A stretch of 63,812 bases of DNA, from assembly GCF_000764025.1 (NCBI RefSeq), contig NZ_KN234758.1, positions 1 through 63,812 of the forward strand, given 5' to 3'. Shown here in pieces: positions 27,585 through 35,644 of this stretch. The translations under genes and the position numbers were made by a program. The stretch comes from Pseudohaliea rubra DSM 19751 (GTDB taxonomy: Bacteria; Pseudomonadota; Gammaproteobacteria; Pseudomonadales; Halieaceae). Numbering within the stretch: position 1 is the first letter of the stretch; each line of letters begins with the position of its first letter. The notes beneath the pieces were generated by a model that had not been told where the DNA came from, did not search any database, and saw nothing but the letters and a program-made list of their open reading frames with translations.

Positions 27585-28232
27585 GTGGCAGGCACGCTCA
27601 CGCTGGCCCTGACCAAGGGCCGGATCCTCGCCGAGACCCTGCCCCTGCTGGCCCGGGCCGGCATCGAGCCGGCGGAAGATATCGCCAGCAGCCGCAAGCT
27701 CGTGTTCCCCAGCAACCGCCCCGGATTGCGCCTGCTGGTACTGCGCGGTACGGACGTGCCCACCTACGTGCGTCACGGCGCTGCCGACCTCGGGGTCGTG
27801 GGCAAGGATATGCTCCTGGAGCAGGGCGCCGAAGGTCTCTACGAACCGCTGGATCTCGGCATCGCCCGCTGCCGGCTCATGACCGCCGCCCCCGCGGGCT
27901 GGCGGCCCACGGGGTCGCGCGTGCGTGTGGCGACCAAGTTCGTCAACGTCGCCCGGCGGCACTTTGCGGCCCGCGGGATGCAGGCGGATATCATCAAGCT
28001 CTACGGCGCTATGGAGCTGGCGCCGACCATGGGCCTTGCGGATCTCATTGTCGACATCGTCGATAGCGGCAACACGCTGCGTGCCAATGGTCTTGAGCCG
28101 CTGGAGGAGATCGCTACGGTGAGTTCCCGGCTGGTGGTCAACAAGGCCTCCCTGCGCGCGGCTCACGAGCCTATTACGGAGCTGCTGGGGGCCCTTGAGG
28201 CCGCGCTGCCCGCTGACGGGCTGGCCGCGTGA
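27585..28232 (+). CDS. hisG: ATP phosphoribosyltransferase, short form (HisG)
   Basis: HisG condenses ATP and PRPP in the first step of histidine synthesis. The 215-residue length identifies the short catalytic form, which lacks the regulatory ACT-like domain and needs the HisRS-like partner HisZ for activity; hisZ is not in the window. Motifs include [41 protein letters not shown] and the PRPP loop [21 protein letters not shown] 27585 is four bases after ibaG and the stop overlaps the hisD start. Confidence 0.94.
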   Translation: MAGTLTLALTKGRILAETLPLLARAGIEPAEDIASSRKLVFPSNRPGLRLLVLRGTDVPTYVRHGAADLGVVGKDMLLEQGAEGLYEPLDLGIARCRLMTAAPAGWRPTGSRVRVATKFVNVARRHFAARGMQADIIKLYGAMELAPTMGLADLIVDIVDSGNTLRANGLEPLEEIATVSSRLVVNKASLRAAHEPITELLGALEAALPADGLAA

Positions 28233-29536
28233 TCGCCCGCCTGGACAGCCGCGCTGCGGACTTCACCGCGCGCCTCGCTGCCCTGGCGCCGGCCGGCGAA
28301 GCCGACGGCCCGGCGGTACAGGCCCGGGTTGGCGAGATCCTCGCCGCTGTCGAGGCCCGCGGCGACGCGGCGGTGCTCGAATACACGGCGCGCTTTGACG
28401 ATCTGGCGGTCGACAGCATGGCGGCGCTCGAGGTACCGGCCGAGCGGCTGCAGGTGGCCCTCGAGGGCCTGCCGGCGGCGCAGCGCGATGCTCTTGCGGT
28501 GGCTGCAGCGCGGATCCGCGACTACCACGAACGCCAGCTTGGCGAGAGCTGGCAGTACACAGACGAACTCGGCAACGTACTCGGCCAGCAGGTCACGTCC
28601 CTAGGCCGTGTCGGCGTCTATGTGCCCGGCGGCAAGGCCAGCTACCCCTCCTCAGTGCTTATGAATGCGCTGCCCGCCCATGTGGCCGGCGTCGAGGACA
28701 TCACCATGGTGGTGCCGGCGCCCGGTGGCGAGCTCAGCGAGCTGGTGCTGGCCGCAGCAGGCCTCGCCGGCGTGTCGCGTGTATACACCATCGGCGGCGC
28801 GCAGGCCGTTGCTGCCCTTGCCTATGGCACAGAGACCGTGGCCGCCGTGGACAAGATTGTTGGTCCGGGAAATGCCTACGTGGCCGAGGCCAAGCGCCAG
28901 GTCTTCGGGCGGGTCGGCATCGACATGGTGGCCGGGCCGTCGGAGATTCTTATCATCTGCGACGGGGGCACGGATCCGGCGTGGATCGCCATGGATCTCT
29001 TCTCCCAGGCCGAGCACGACGAGAACGCCCAGGCTCTGCTGCTGTCTCCCGATGCCGCCTTCCTCGACGCCGTTGCTGCGGCGATCGAGGAGCTGCTGCC
29101 GCAGCAGGAACGCCGGGAGATCATCGCCGCCTCTCTGGCGCGGCGCGGCGCACTGGTGCTGACGGCGGACCTCGATGACGCTGTGCGCCTCTCCAACCGC
29201 ATCGCGCCGGAACACCTCGAGCTGTCCGTAGCGGACCCGGAGGCGCTGCTGCCGTCCATTAGCGCCGCCGGTGCCATCTTCATGGGCCGTTACAGCGCCG
29301 AGGCCCTCGGCGATTACTGCGCCGGCCCGAACCACGTGCTGCCTACCGCGGGTAGCGCGCGCTTCTTCTCACCGCTCGGCGTTTATGACTTCCAGAAGCG
29401 CAGTTCGATCATCAACGTGAGCCGTGCCGGCGCGCGGGTGCTTGGCGACGTCGCCTCGACCCTCGCCCGCGGTGAATCCCTCACCGCCCATGCGCGCAGC
29501 GCGGAGTACCGCCGGGACGCTGCGCCGGAGCACTGA
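28229..29536 (+). CDS. hisD: Histidinol dehydrogenase
   Basis: HisD is the zinc enzyme that oxidises L-histidinol to L-histidine in two NAD-dependent steps. The 435-residue protein shows [55 protein letters not shown], the catalytic Glu/His region [10 protein letters not shown], and [13 protein letters not shown]. The GTG start forms a GTGA overlap with hisG. The usual next gene, hisC, is not here; a convergent DegS-type protease follows. Confidence 0.96.
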   Translation: MIARLDSRAADFTARLAALAPAGEADGPAVQARVGEILAAVEARGDAAVLEYTARFDDLAVDSMAALEVPAERLQVALEGLPAAQRDALAVAAARIRDYHERQLGESWQYTDELGNVLGQQVTSLGRVGVYVPGGKASYPSSVLMNALPAHVAGVEDITMVVPAPGGELSELVLAAAGLAGVSRVYTIGGAQAVAALAYGTETVAAVDKIVGPGNAYVAEAKRQVFGRVGIDMVAGPSEILIICDGGTDPAWIAMDLFSQAEHDENAQALLLSPDAAFLDAVAAAIEELLPQQERREIIAASLARRGALVLTADLDDAVRLSNRIAPEHLELSVADPEALLPSISAAGAIFMGRYSAEALGDYCAGPNHVLPTAGSARFFSPLGVYDFQKRSSIINVSRAGARVLGDVASTLARGESLTAHARSAEYRRDAAPEH

Positions 29537-29548
29537 GCGCACTTGAGC

Positions 29549-30670
29549 TCAGGACCCCTGGCGGTCCGGAGACTGGGTCTGGGCGCCGACCACGGCGCGC
29601 AGATCCACGGTCTGGCGACCCCGGATGGCGGTGATACGCAGGCTTTCGCCGGGACGGAGCAGGGCAATGTCGTACATGCTCCGGCGCACGTCCTCTACCG
29701 CCTCGCCGTTGAAATGGGTGATCACGTCGCCGGGCTGCAGCCCGGCCTTCTGCGCCGGGCCACCCTCCGCCACCGCGGTGACGACGAGGGCCTGCCCCGT
29801 GGGGCCGTCTCCGCCCCGGGCCAGCCGCGGCTCCACCTGTACGCCGAGCCAGCCGCGGATGACCTGCCCGTACTCGATCAGGTCGCTGACCACAAAGCGG
29901 GTCAGGTCCACCGGGATAGCGAGGCCGATGCCGATGCCCACGGCGCTGCCGCTGGTCTGCTGTTCAGAGGTGTAGATAAGCGTATTGATGCCCACGAGGC
30001 GCCCCTCCGTGTCTACCAGTGCGCCGCCGGAATTGCCCTGATGGATGATCGCGTCGGTCTGGATGTAGCTCTCGTAGAGTCCCGGCTGCAGACCGTAGCG
30101 CTCCAGGCCGGAGATGATCCCCTGGGTCACCGACTGGCCGAAACCCAGCGGGTTGCCGATGGCCAGTACCACGTCGCCCACGCGGGCATCGGCCGAAGTG
30201 CCGAGAGGAATGGGGGTGAGGTCGGGCAGGTCGATCTTGAGCAGCGCGAGGTCCGTGGGCCGGTCCGTGCCGATAATGCGCGCGGCGGCGTTGCGGCCGT
30301 CGCTGAGCAGCACCTGGATCTCGTCGGCGCCGTCGATGACGTGGTTGTTGGTGACGACATGGCCGTCGGCCGAGAAGATCACCCCGGAACCGAGGCTCTG
30401 CTCGAGGCGCTGGCGCGGCTGGTTGCGGGGCACGAACTGCCCCCAGAAGGGGTCCTTGAGGAGCCGTCCGGCCCGCGTGGGCACGACCTTGCTGGTATAG
30501 ATGTTGACCACGGCCGGGGTGGCTGACTGCACCGCCGCGGCGAAGCTCTGCGGATCCCGGGGGGTGCTCTCCTCGGGGCCGGCCGGCAGCACCCAGTGCT
30601 CCAGCACGAGCAGCGCCGCGAGGATGCCGGCGACCACGGGCCAGGCCGTGACGCGTAGCCAGCTTTGCAT
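29549..30670 (-). CDS. degS: DegS/AlgW-type periplasmic serine protease
   Basis: This 373-residue membrane-anchored HtrA protease has one N-terminal membrane segment (VVAGILAALLVLEHWVLPA), a trypsin-like domain with triad His110 (TNNHV), Asp140 (TDLALL) and Ser214 (QGNSGGAL), and a single PDZ domain (about residues 268-355). One PDZ domain plus an uncleaved anchor fit DegS/AlgW, which cleaves the anti-sigma factor RseA/MucA to start the envelope-stress response. MucD/DegP would have two PDZ domains. ATG 30670 gives the expected anchor. The gene is convergent with hisD and divergent from the Nif3-family gene. Confidence 0.9.
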   Translation of the reverse strand: MQSWLRVTAWPVVAGILAALLVLEHWVLPAGPEESTPRDPQSFAAAVQSATPAVVNIYTSKVVPTRAGRLLKDPFWGQFVPRNQPRQRLEQSLGSGVIFSADGHVVTNNHVIDGADEIQVLLSDGRNAAARIIGTDRPTDLALLKIDLPDLTPIPLGTSADARVGDVVLAIGNPLGFGQSVTQGIISGLERYGLQPGLYESYIQTDAIIHQGNSGGALVDTEGRLVGINTLIYTSEQQTSGSAVGIGIGLAIPVDLTRFVVSDLIEYGQVIRGWLGVQVEPRLARGGDGPTGQALVVTAVAEGGPAQKAGLQPGDVITHFNGEAVEDVRRSMYDIALLRPGESLRITAIRGRQTVDLRAVVGAQTQSPDRQGS

Positions 30671-30764
30671 GTCCTCTCCCCCAGTGATTCTTCTAGCCAG
30701 GTCAAAATCCCATTCTATATGATGGCGGGCCGGTTCCGCCCCTTTTGCTCCCGAGAGGATTGTC

Positions 30765-31526
30765 ATGCCCGTTGCCCTCGTCGACCTTGTTGCCGCCATG
30801 GATGAACTGCTCGAACCCGGGCGCTTCCGCGACTACTGCCCGAACGGGCTTCAGGTCGGCGGGCGGGCGACGGTGGCGCGGCTGGCCTGTGCCGTCACCG
30901 CCAACCAGTCGGTACTCGATGATGCCCTGGCCTGGGGGGCGGATGCGCTGCTGGTACACCACGGCTACTTCTGGCGCGGGGAAGATCCCCGGGTCGTCGG
31001 CATGAAGCAGCGCCGTCTCGCAACGCTCCTCGGCAGCGGGCTTTCCCTCATCGCCTACCACCTGCCCCTCGACGCGCACCCTGCGGTGGGCAACAACGCC
31101 GAGCTCGGGCGCCGGCTGGCCATGGTCGACGTCGAGCCGCTGCATCGCGACCCGGCCGACGGAGTGGGCGCGATCGGCAACCTGCCGGAGCCCCTGACGG
31201 CAGCGTCGCTGGCCGAACGCCTGACGGCGCTGACCGGCCGGGAGCCGCTGCACATCGGTGACGGTGCTGCGCTGCTGCGGCGTGTGGCCTGGTGTACCGG
31301 GGCGGCACAGGGCTATATCGATGCGGCGGTGGCTGCAGGAGCGGATGCTTATATTACCGGTGAGGTGTCGGAGCCCACGGTGCACAGTGCCCGGGAGCAG
31401 GGGATCCAGTTTTTCGCGGCCGGGCATCACGCCACGGAGCGCTATGGGGTGCAGGCCCTGGGGGAGGTGATGGCCGGGCGTTTTGGCCTCGAGCTCACGT
31501 TTCTGGACTGCGACAACCCGGTGTGA
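30765..31526 (+). CDS. Nif3-like dinuclear metal protein (YbgI family)
   Basis: The 253-residue product belongs to the NIF3/YbgI family of toroidal hexamers with a dinuclear metal site. Metal ligands are visible in LLVHHGYFWRG, LPLDAHPAVGNN and the C-terminal FFAAGHHATERYG. YCPNGLQVGG near the start is also typical. The biochemical role is not settled; some members act as GTP cyclohydrolase-like or hydrolase enzymes, or take part in metal homeostasis. It is divergent from degS, a neighbour pair common in gammaproteobacteria. Confidence 0.88.
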   Translation: MPVALVDLVAAMDELLEPGRFRDYCPNGLQVGGRATVARLACAVTANQSVLDDALAWGADALLVHHGYFWRGEDPRVVGMKQRRLATLLGSGLSLIAYHLPLDAHPAVGNNAELGRRLAMVDVEPLHRDPADGVGAIGNLPEPLTAASLAERLTALTGREPLHIGDGAALLRRVAWCTGAAQGYIDAAVAAGADAYITGEVSEPTVHSAREQGIQFFAAGHHATERYGVQALGEVMAGRFGLELTFLDCDNPV

Positions 31527-31556
31527 GGGACCGGGGCGGGGCGCAGGGATGGCCGT

Positions 31557-31577
31557 GCCGGGCCGTGGCGGCCCGGC
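31557..31577. terminator. GC hairpin between convergent genes
   Basis: GCCGGGCC pairs with GGCCCGGC around a 5-base loop, between the stops of the Nif3-family gene (31526) and zapG (31590). It has no clear T-run, so it is only a weak candidate for a bidirectional terminator. Confidence 0.35.
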
Positions 31578-31589
31578 GGGCAGCAGTCT

Positions 31590-32153
31590 TCAGGCGTTTT
31601 CTTTGCGCTCGGTGTCGGCCCTGGTCTCGCCTTCGGCCTCGTCCGCCTGTGCCGTGGTGCCCTCGGCCACGTCCTCGGTTTCCTCGGTCTCCGTGTCCGC
31701 CAGCCCCTGGGTCCCCGGGACCGGCTCGCGCTCAATGCCGAAGCTCTCGTTCAGCATCCCCGTTTCACCCTCGGTCTTCGGCGCGTAGTCACGCGGCTGC
31801 TCGATGCTCAGGGCTTCCTGGGGCACCTCGCTGTCGTCCCTGGTGCCGCCGAGGCGCGTCACGGTGACGTCGTTCTTGCCCACGCAGAGGGTGCTGGCGC
31901 CCTCGGCCAGGTGTTCGTGGATGCCGCGGTACATCTCGGTCAGGGCGTTCAGCCGGTCGGCGGTTTCCGTGAAGTGCTCAGTGACGCGGTTCTCGTAGGC
32001 CTGCTTGTCGCGCGAGAGCTGGTCGATGCGTTTCTCAAGCTCCCGGGCCTGCTGGCTGCCGGCGGTGGATTTGCGGCCGAAGACCATGCCGAGCACGCCC
32101 CCGACGACAAGAGCGCAGAGTCCGCTGGCGATCAGAATATCGATGCTGTACAT
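31590..32153 (-). CDS. zapG: ZapG (YhcB), DUF1043 inner-membrane protein
   Basis: ZapG/YhcB is a bitopic inner-membrane protein that affects cell width, division and envelope biogenesis. The 187-residue product has an N-terminal membrane segment (LIASGLCALVVGGVLGMVFG), a coiled coil (ARELEKRIDQLSRDKQAYENRV), and the conserved HFTETADRLNALTEMYRGIHEHLAEGA region (residues about 52-78). The C-terminal third is acidic and low-complexity. ATG 32153 sets the membrane segment at the usual place. It is divergent from zapE, as yhcB is from yhcM in enterobacteria. Confidence 0.9.
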   Translation of the reverse strand: MYSIDILIASGLCALVVGGVLGMVFGRKSTAGSQQARELEKRIDQLSRDKQAYENRVTEHFTETADRLNALTEMYRGIHEHLAEGASTLCVGKNDVTVTRLGGTRDDSEVPQEALSIEQPRDYAPKTEGETGMLNESFGIEREPVPGTQGLADTETEETEDVAEGTTAQADEAEGETRADTERKENA

Positions 32154-32301
32154 GAGAATCACTCCGTAAATTGAGGCTTTGCAGGGTATTCGGGAGACAA
32201 GAGTAGTATAGCGCGCCGCTCTCGCTACCGGTGAGCTTTGATTGCCAACTATGCACGCCGGGGCTAGAGTAGCGCGCCCATCGGCCCCGGGAGGGACGGG
32301 C

Positions 32302-33399
32302 TTGGCCACGCCGCTAGCGCGCTACGAGCAGGACATTTCAGAGCACGGATTCGCCCGCGATGGAGCCCAGGCTGAGGCTGTGGCGGCGCTCGACGATCTG
32401 TTCCGGCGCCTTGCTGTGCGCCGGGCCCGCGGCCGAGGCCTCGGCGGGGCGCTGGCGCGGCTGCGTCGGCGGCGCCAGGAGCCCGAGACCGGGCTTTACC
32501 TCTGGGGCGGTGTGGGGCGCGGCAAGACCTGGCTCATGGACACCTTTTATGACTGCCTGCCCGCCGAGGGGCGCCAGCGGGTGCACTTCCACCGGTTCAT
32601 GCAGCGCGTACACCGGGAACTGAAAGCCCTCGCCGGAGAGAAAAATCCTCTGGAGCGGGTGGCGGATCACCTGGCCGGGGAAACCGAAGTTCTCTGCTTC
32701 GACGAGTTCTTCGTCAGCGACATCGCCGATGCGATGATCCTCGGCAAGCTCATGGAGGCTCTCTTCGCCCGCGGCATTACCCTGGTGGCCACGTCGAATA
32801 TCCCCCCGCAGCGCCTCTACGAGAACGGCCTGCAGCGGCAGCGCTTCCTGCCCGCCATCGCTCTTATCGAGGCTCACACCCGGGTCATGAACGTGGATGG
32901 CGGCATCGACTACCGGCTGCGGACCCTCGAGCGGGCGCCGCTTTATCATCACCCGCTGGGCGACGACGCCACGGCGGCGCTGGAGGATTTCTTCACCCGG
33001 CTGGCCCCGGAAGCCGGGCAGCCCTGGCAGCGGCTGGAGGTCAACGGACGTTACCTGACCGCGCGCTGCCTGGCCGACGATGTGGCCTGGTTCGAGTTCG
33101 ACGAGCTCTGCGGCGGCCCCCGCTCCCAGAACGACTACATCGAACTCGCCCGGGTGTTCCACGCTGTGCTGCTCTCCGGGGTGCGGCCCATGGGGCGGGC
33201 CACGGACGACAGCGCGCGCCGCTTCATCAATCTCGTCGACGAGTTCTACGACCGCAACGTAAAGCTGGTGATTGCCGCCGACTGTCCGCTGCTCGCCCTC
33301 TATGATGGTGGGGGGCTCAGCTTCGAATTCGAGCGCACATTCTCGCGGCTGCAGGAGATGCAGTCCCACGACTACCTGGCCCGGGAGCACCGTCCCTGA
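32302..33399 (+). CDS. zapE: ZapE (AFG1-like), division-associated ATPase
   Basis: ZapE is an AAA-type P-loop ATPase that associates with the Z ring under stress and destabilises FtsZ polymers. The 365-residue product has Walker A GGVGRGKTWLMD, the following FHRFMQRVHREL, Walker B VLCFDEFFVSDIADAMIL, LVATSNIPPQRLYENGLQR and a C-terminal FSRLQEMQSHDYL. TTG 32302 is chosen because a strong GGAGGG lies about 7 bases upstream and the protein then begins as the family does (MATPLARYEQD). Upstream ATG 32251 lacks that support. Confidence 0.9.
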   Translation: MATPLARYEQDISEHGFARDGAQAEAVAALDDLFRRLAVRRARGRGLGGALARLRRRRQEPETGLYLWGGVGRGKTWLMDTFYDCLPAEGRQRVHFHRFMQRVHRELKALAGEKNPLERVADHLAGETEVLCFDEFFVSDIADAMILGKLMEALFARGITLVATSNIPPQRLYENGLQRQRFLPAIALIEAHTRVMNVDGGIDYRLRTLERAPLYHHPLGDDATAALEDFFTRLAPEAGQPWQRLEVNGRYLTARCLADDVAWFEFDELCGGPRSQNDYIELARVFHAVLLSGVRPMGRATDDSARRFINLVDEFYDRNVKLVIAADCPLLALYDGGGLSFEFERTFSRLQEMQSHDYLAREHRP

Positions 33400-33445
33400 G
33401 CCCAAGCGGCTTGCGGAGCGCGGTTTCGGTTCCTGCCACAAGTCC

Positions 33446-33655
33446 GGGGCGAGCGCGGGATACTGCTCTCAGTCGCTCCCCGATACACGCTTTGTGAGAG
33501 CAGTATCCCGCACTCGCCCCTGCCGCAGTGCGTACTTCGAGGGCGGCGGGGGTTGACCCAAGGCGGTAGGGGTGGCGGCCGGAGGGCGCCCCCACCAAGC
33601 GTGTATCGGGGAGCGACTGGGGGCGCCCTCCGGCCGACACCCCGGAAATCCGCGA
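33446..33655 (+). repeat. Paired-hairpin element, copy C
   Basis: Hairpin 1 has arms 33446-33471 and 33495-33520 (25 of 26 pairs) around a 23-nt loop at 33472-33494. Hairpin 2 has arms 33569-33594 and 33618-33643 (25 of 26) around a 23-nt loop at 33595-33617. The loops are reverse complements at 22 of 23 positions. The spacer contains GCGTACTTC and ends GGTA, as in copy B. The GGAAATCCGCGA flank is at 33644-33655. The element fills most of the 367-base gap between zapE and rplM; the rest holds the rplM promoter. Confidence 0.9.
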
Positions 33656-33695
33656 AGAGCCAAAAAACGGACGCCCGGGAAGGCGCTTACGGGGC

Positions 33696-33724
33696 TTGCG
33701 GCGTCCCAGCCGTTCAAGTAGTAT
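33696..33724 (+). promoter_or_regulatory. Candidate promoter for rplM-rpsI
   Basis: TTGCGG at 33696-33701 and TAGTAT at 33719-33724 are separated by 17 bases, about 43 bases before the rplM ATG. They lie just downstream of repeat copy C. Confidence 0.5.
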
Positions 33725-33766
33725 TCGCGCTCTTTTATTTCTGCCCCAAAAGGCGAGACAGAATTC

Positions 33767-34195
33767 ATGAAAACTTACAGCGCGAAAGCCGCGGACGTGC
33801 ACCACGACTGGTACGTCGTGGACGCCACGGACAAGACCCTGGGCCGGCTGGCTGCCGAGATTGCCCATCGTCTGCGCGGCAAGCACAAGGCCGAGTACAC
33901 GCCCCATGTCGATACCGGGGACTACATTGTTGTGGTCAACTGCGAGAAAGTCCGCGTGACCGGCAACAAGGCCACCGACAAGATGTACTACCACCACACG
34001 GGGTACCCGGGCGGTATCCGTTCCGCGTCCTTTGAGAAGCTTATCGACAAAGCGCCCGACCGGGTGCTGCGGCGCGCCGTCAAGGGCATGCTGCCGCGCA
34101 ACCCCCTGGGCCGCGCCATGTTCAGCAAACTGAAGGTCTATGCCGGCAATGAGCATCCGCACGCCGCGCAGCAGCCGCAACCCCTCAACATCTAA
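33767..34195 (+). CDS. rplM: 50S ribosomal protein L13
   Basis: L13 is an early-assembling 23S rRNA-binding protein of the large subunit. The 142-residue product starts [20 protein letters not shown] and contains [25 protein letters not shown] (residues about 24-48), the [10 protein letters not shown] motif and the [23 protein letters not shown] signature (about 105-127). An AAAGGCGAGA ribosome-binding site precedes the ATG. rpsI follows after nine bases, the conserved operon pair. Confidence 0.97.
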   Translation: MKTYSAKAADVHHDWYVVDATDKTLGRLAAEIAHRLRGKHKAEYTPHVDTGDYIVVVNCEKVRVTGNKATDKMYYHHTGYPGGIRSASFEKLIDKAPDRVLRRAVKGMLPRNPLGRAMFSKLKVYAGNEHPHAAQQPQPLNI

Positions 34196-34204
34196 AGGTC
34201 TACC

Positions 34205-34597
34205 ATGGCAGCAACCCAATATTACGGCACCGGCCGCCGCAAGACCTCCACGGCTCGCGTGTTCCTGCAGAGCGGCGCTGGCGGCATCACTGTCAACAAG
34301 CGCCCGCTGGATCAGTATTTCGGCCGGGAAGTGGCTCGCATGATCGTGCGTCAGCCCCTCGAGCTTGTGGACCTGGTCGAGAAGTTCGATATCAATGTGA
34401 CCGTCGAGGGCGGTGGCAGCTTCGGCCAGGCCGGCGCCATCCGTCACGGTATTACTCGCGCCCTCATGGATTACGACGAGTCCCTGCGCGGCACGCTGCG
34501 CGGCGCCGGCTACGTCACCCGTGACGCCCGGGCGGTGGAGCGCAAGAAGGTCGGCCTGCGCAAGGCGCGGAAGCGTCCGCAGTTCTCCAAGCGCTGA
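34205..34597 (+). CDS. rpsI: 30S ribosomal protein S9
   Basis: S9 sits in the 30S head, and its C-terminal tail contacts P-site tRNA. The 130-residue protein begins [21 protein letters not shown], contains [26 protein letters not shown] (residues about 68-93) and ends with the invariant basic tail [18 protein letters not shown]. It is followed by a clear intrinsic terminator at 34634-34669. Confidence 0.97.
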   Translation: MAATQYYGTGRRKTSTARVFLQSGAGGITVNKRPLDQYFGREVARMIVRQPLELVDLVEKFDINVTVEGGGSFGQAGAIRHGITRALMDYDESLRGTLRGAGYVTRDARAVERKKVGLRKARKRPQFSKR

Positions 34598-34633
34598 TTG
34601 TCCCGCGGGACGCACGCAGGCACTGTTTCAGGG

Positions 34634-34669
34634 AACGCCCGCACTGGCCTCCAGGCGGGCGTTTTTTTT
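34634..34669 (+). terminator. Intrinsic terminator of rplM-rpsI
   Basis: AACGCCCGC (34634-34642) pairs with GCGGGCGTT (34654-34662), followed directly by a run of eight T. This is the clearest Rho-independent terminator in the window. Confidence 0.85.
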
Positions 34670-34707
34670 GGCATGCTCGCGGGCGTTGTCGCCTGTAGAG
34701 GCGTCCC

Positions 34708-34866
34708 GGTGCGGGCACTGGAGGGTGCCCCCTCCAGCGCCCGCCCCTACCCGGGGTGCTACTCGACAGAGCTGGCAGTACGCGGCGGGGTGAGGGCTGG
34801 GTGCGGGATGCTTCTCTCACAAAGCTTGTATCGGGGGCGACTGAGAGAAGCATCCCGCGCCCAGCC
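34708..34866 (-). repeat. Paired-hairpin element, copy D, inverted and partly reduced
   Basis: Hairpin 1 in reverse orientation has arms 34795-34819 and 34842-34866 (24 of 25 pairs) around a 22-nt core at 34820-34841. The second hairpin, 34708-34725 with 34730-34747, keeps its stem (16 of 18 pairs), but its core is gone and a 4-base loop TGCC remains. Spacer features GCGTACT and GGTAGGGG are recognisable on the minus strand. The 453-base gap between rpsI and petA holds the terminator, this element and about 180 bases in which I see no gene. Confidence 0.8.
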
Positions 34867-35050
34867 CGGAATCGAACGAGCAGCGTTTCCTGGCTGATAG
34901 CTGGACAGCGGGACGTGTTTAACCCTGTGTATACAGGCCTCTTCCTTGTATGGCGGTAGTAAAGTCATTACCATTTAGCGGCTTTTTGAATCCCCGACCC
35001 GCGCAGGCGATAGCTGTGCGTCCCCAGGGGAGTAATTCAGGAGACAAGCA

Positions 35051-35644
35051 ATGACCACTGAAGACGTGAACAACAGCCGGCGTCGCTTCCTGACGGCAGC
35101 CACCAGTGCCGTCGGTGCGGCCGGTGTTGTCGGTATCGCGGTGCCTTTCGTCGGCTCCTGGAACCCTTCGGCGAAGGCCGAGGCGGCAGGGGCGCCGGTG
35201 AAGGCGGACCTGACCAAGCTCGAGCCGGGCGCGATGATTGTTATCGAGTGGCGCGGAAAGCCGGTCTACGTGGTTCACCGCACGCCGGAGATGCTTGAAC
35301 TGCTGCCTACCATGGACCCTTACCTGAAGGATCCGGAGTCCGAGAATGCCATCCAGCCGCCCTACGTGGCCGGCAAGGAGCGCGCTATCCGCCCCGATTA
35401 TCTCGTGATCGAAGGGCTCTGCACCCACCTCGGCTGTGCGCCGAAGTACCGCCCGGAAGTGGGCGCTGCAGATCTTGGCGGCGACAAGTGGGCCGGCGGT
35501 TTCTTCTGCCCCTGCCACGGCTCCAAGTTCGATCTCGCCGGCCGCGTCTACAGCGGGGTACCGGCGTCGACCAACCTTGTTATCCCGCCGCACAACTTTG
35601 CGGGCAATATCCTTGAAATCGGCGTTGATGCGGAGGCTGCCTGA
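35051..35644 (+). CDS. petA: Rieske iron-sulfur subunit of the bc1 complex
   Basis: The Rieske protein carries the 2Fe-2S centre that passes electrons from ubiquinol to cytochrome c1. The 197-residue product has a twin-arginine N-terminus (SRRRFLTAATSAVGAAGVVG), which also serves as the membrane anchor. Cluster ligands are in CTHLGC (Cys124, His126) and CPCHGS (Cys153, His156), with Cys129 and Cys155 forming the disulfide. GAGACAAGC precedes the ATG. The stop overlaps the start of the cytochrome b/c1 gene. Confidence 0.96.
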   Translation: MTTEDVNNSRRRFLTAATSAVGAAGVVGIAVPFVGSWNPSAKAEAAGAPVKADLTKLEPGAMIVIEWRGKPVYVVHRTPEMLELLPTMDPYLKDPESENAIQPPYVAGKERAIRPDYLVIEGLCTHLGCAPKYRPEVGAADLGGDKWAGGFFCPCHGSKFDLAGRVYSGVPASTNLVIPPHNFAGNILEIGVDAEAA

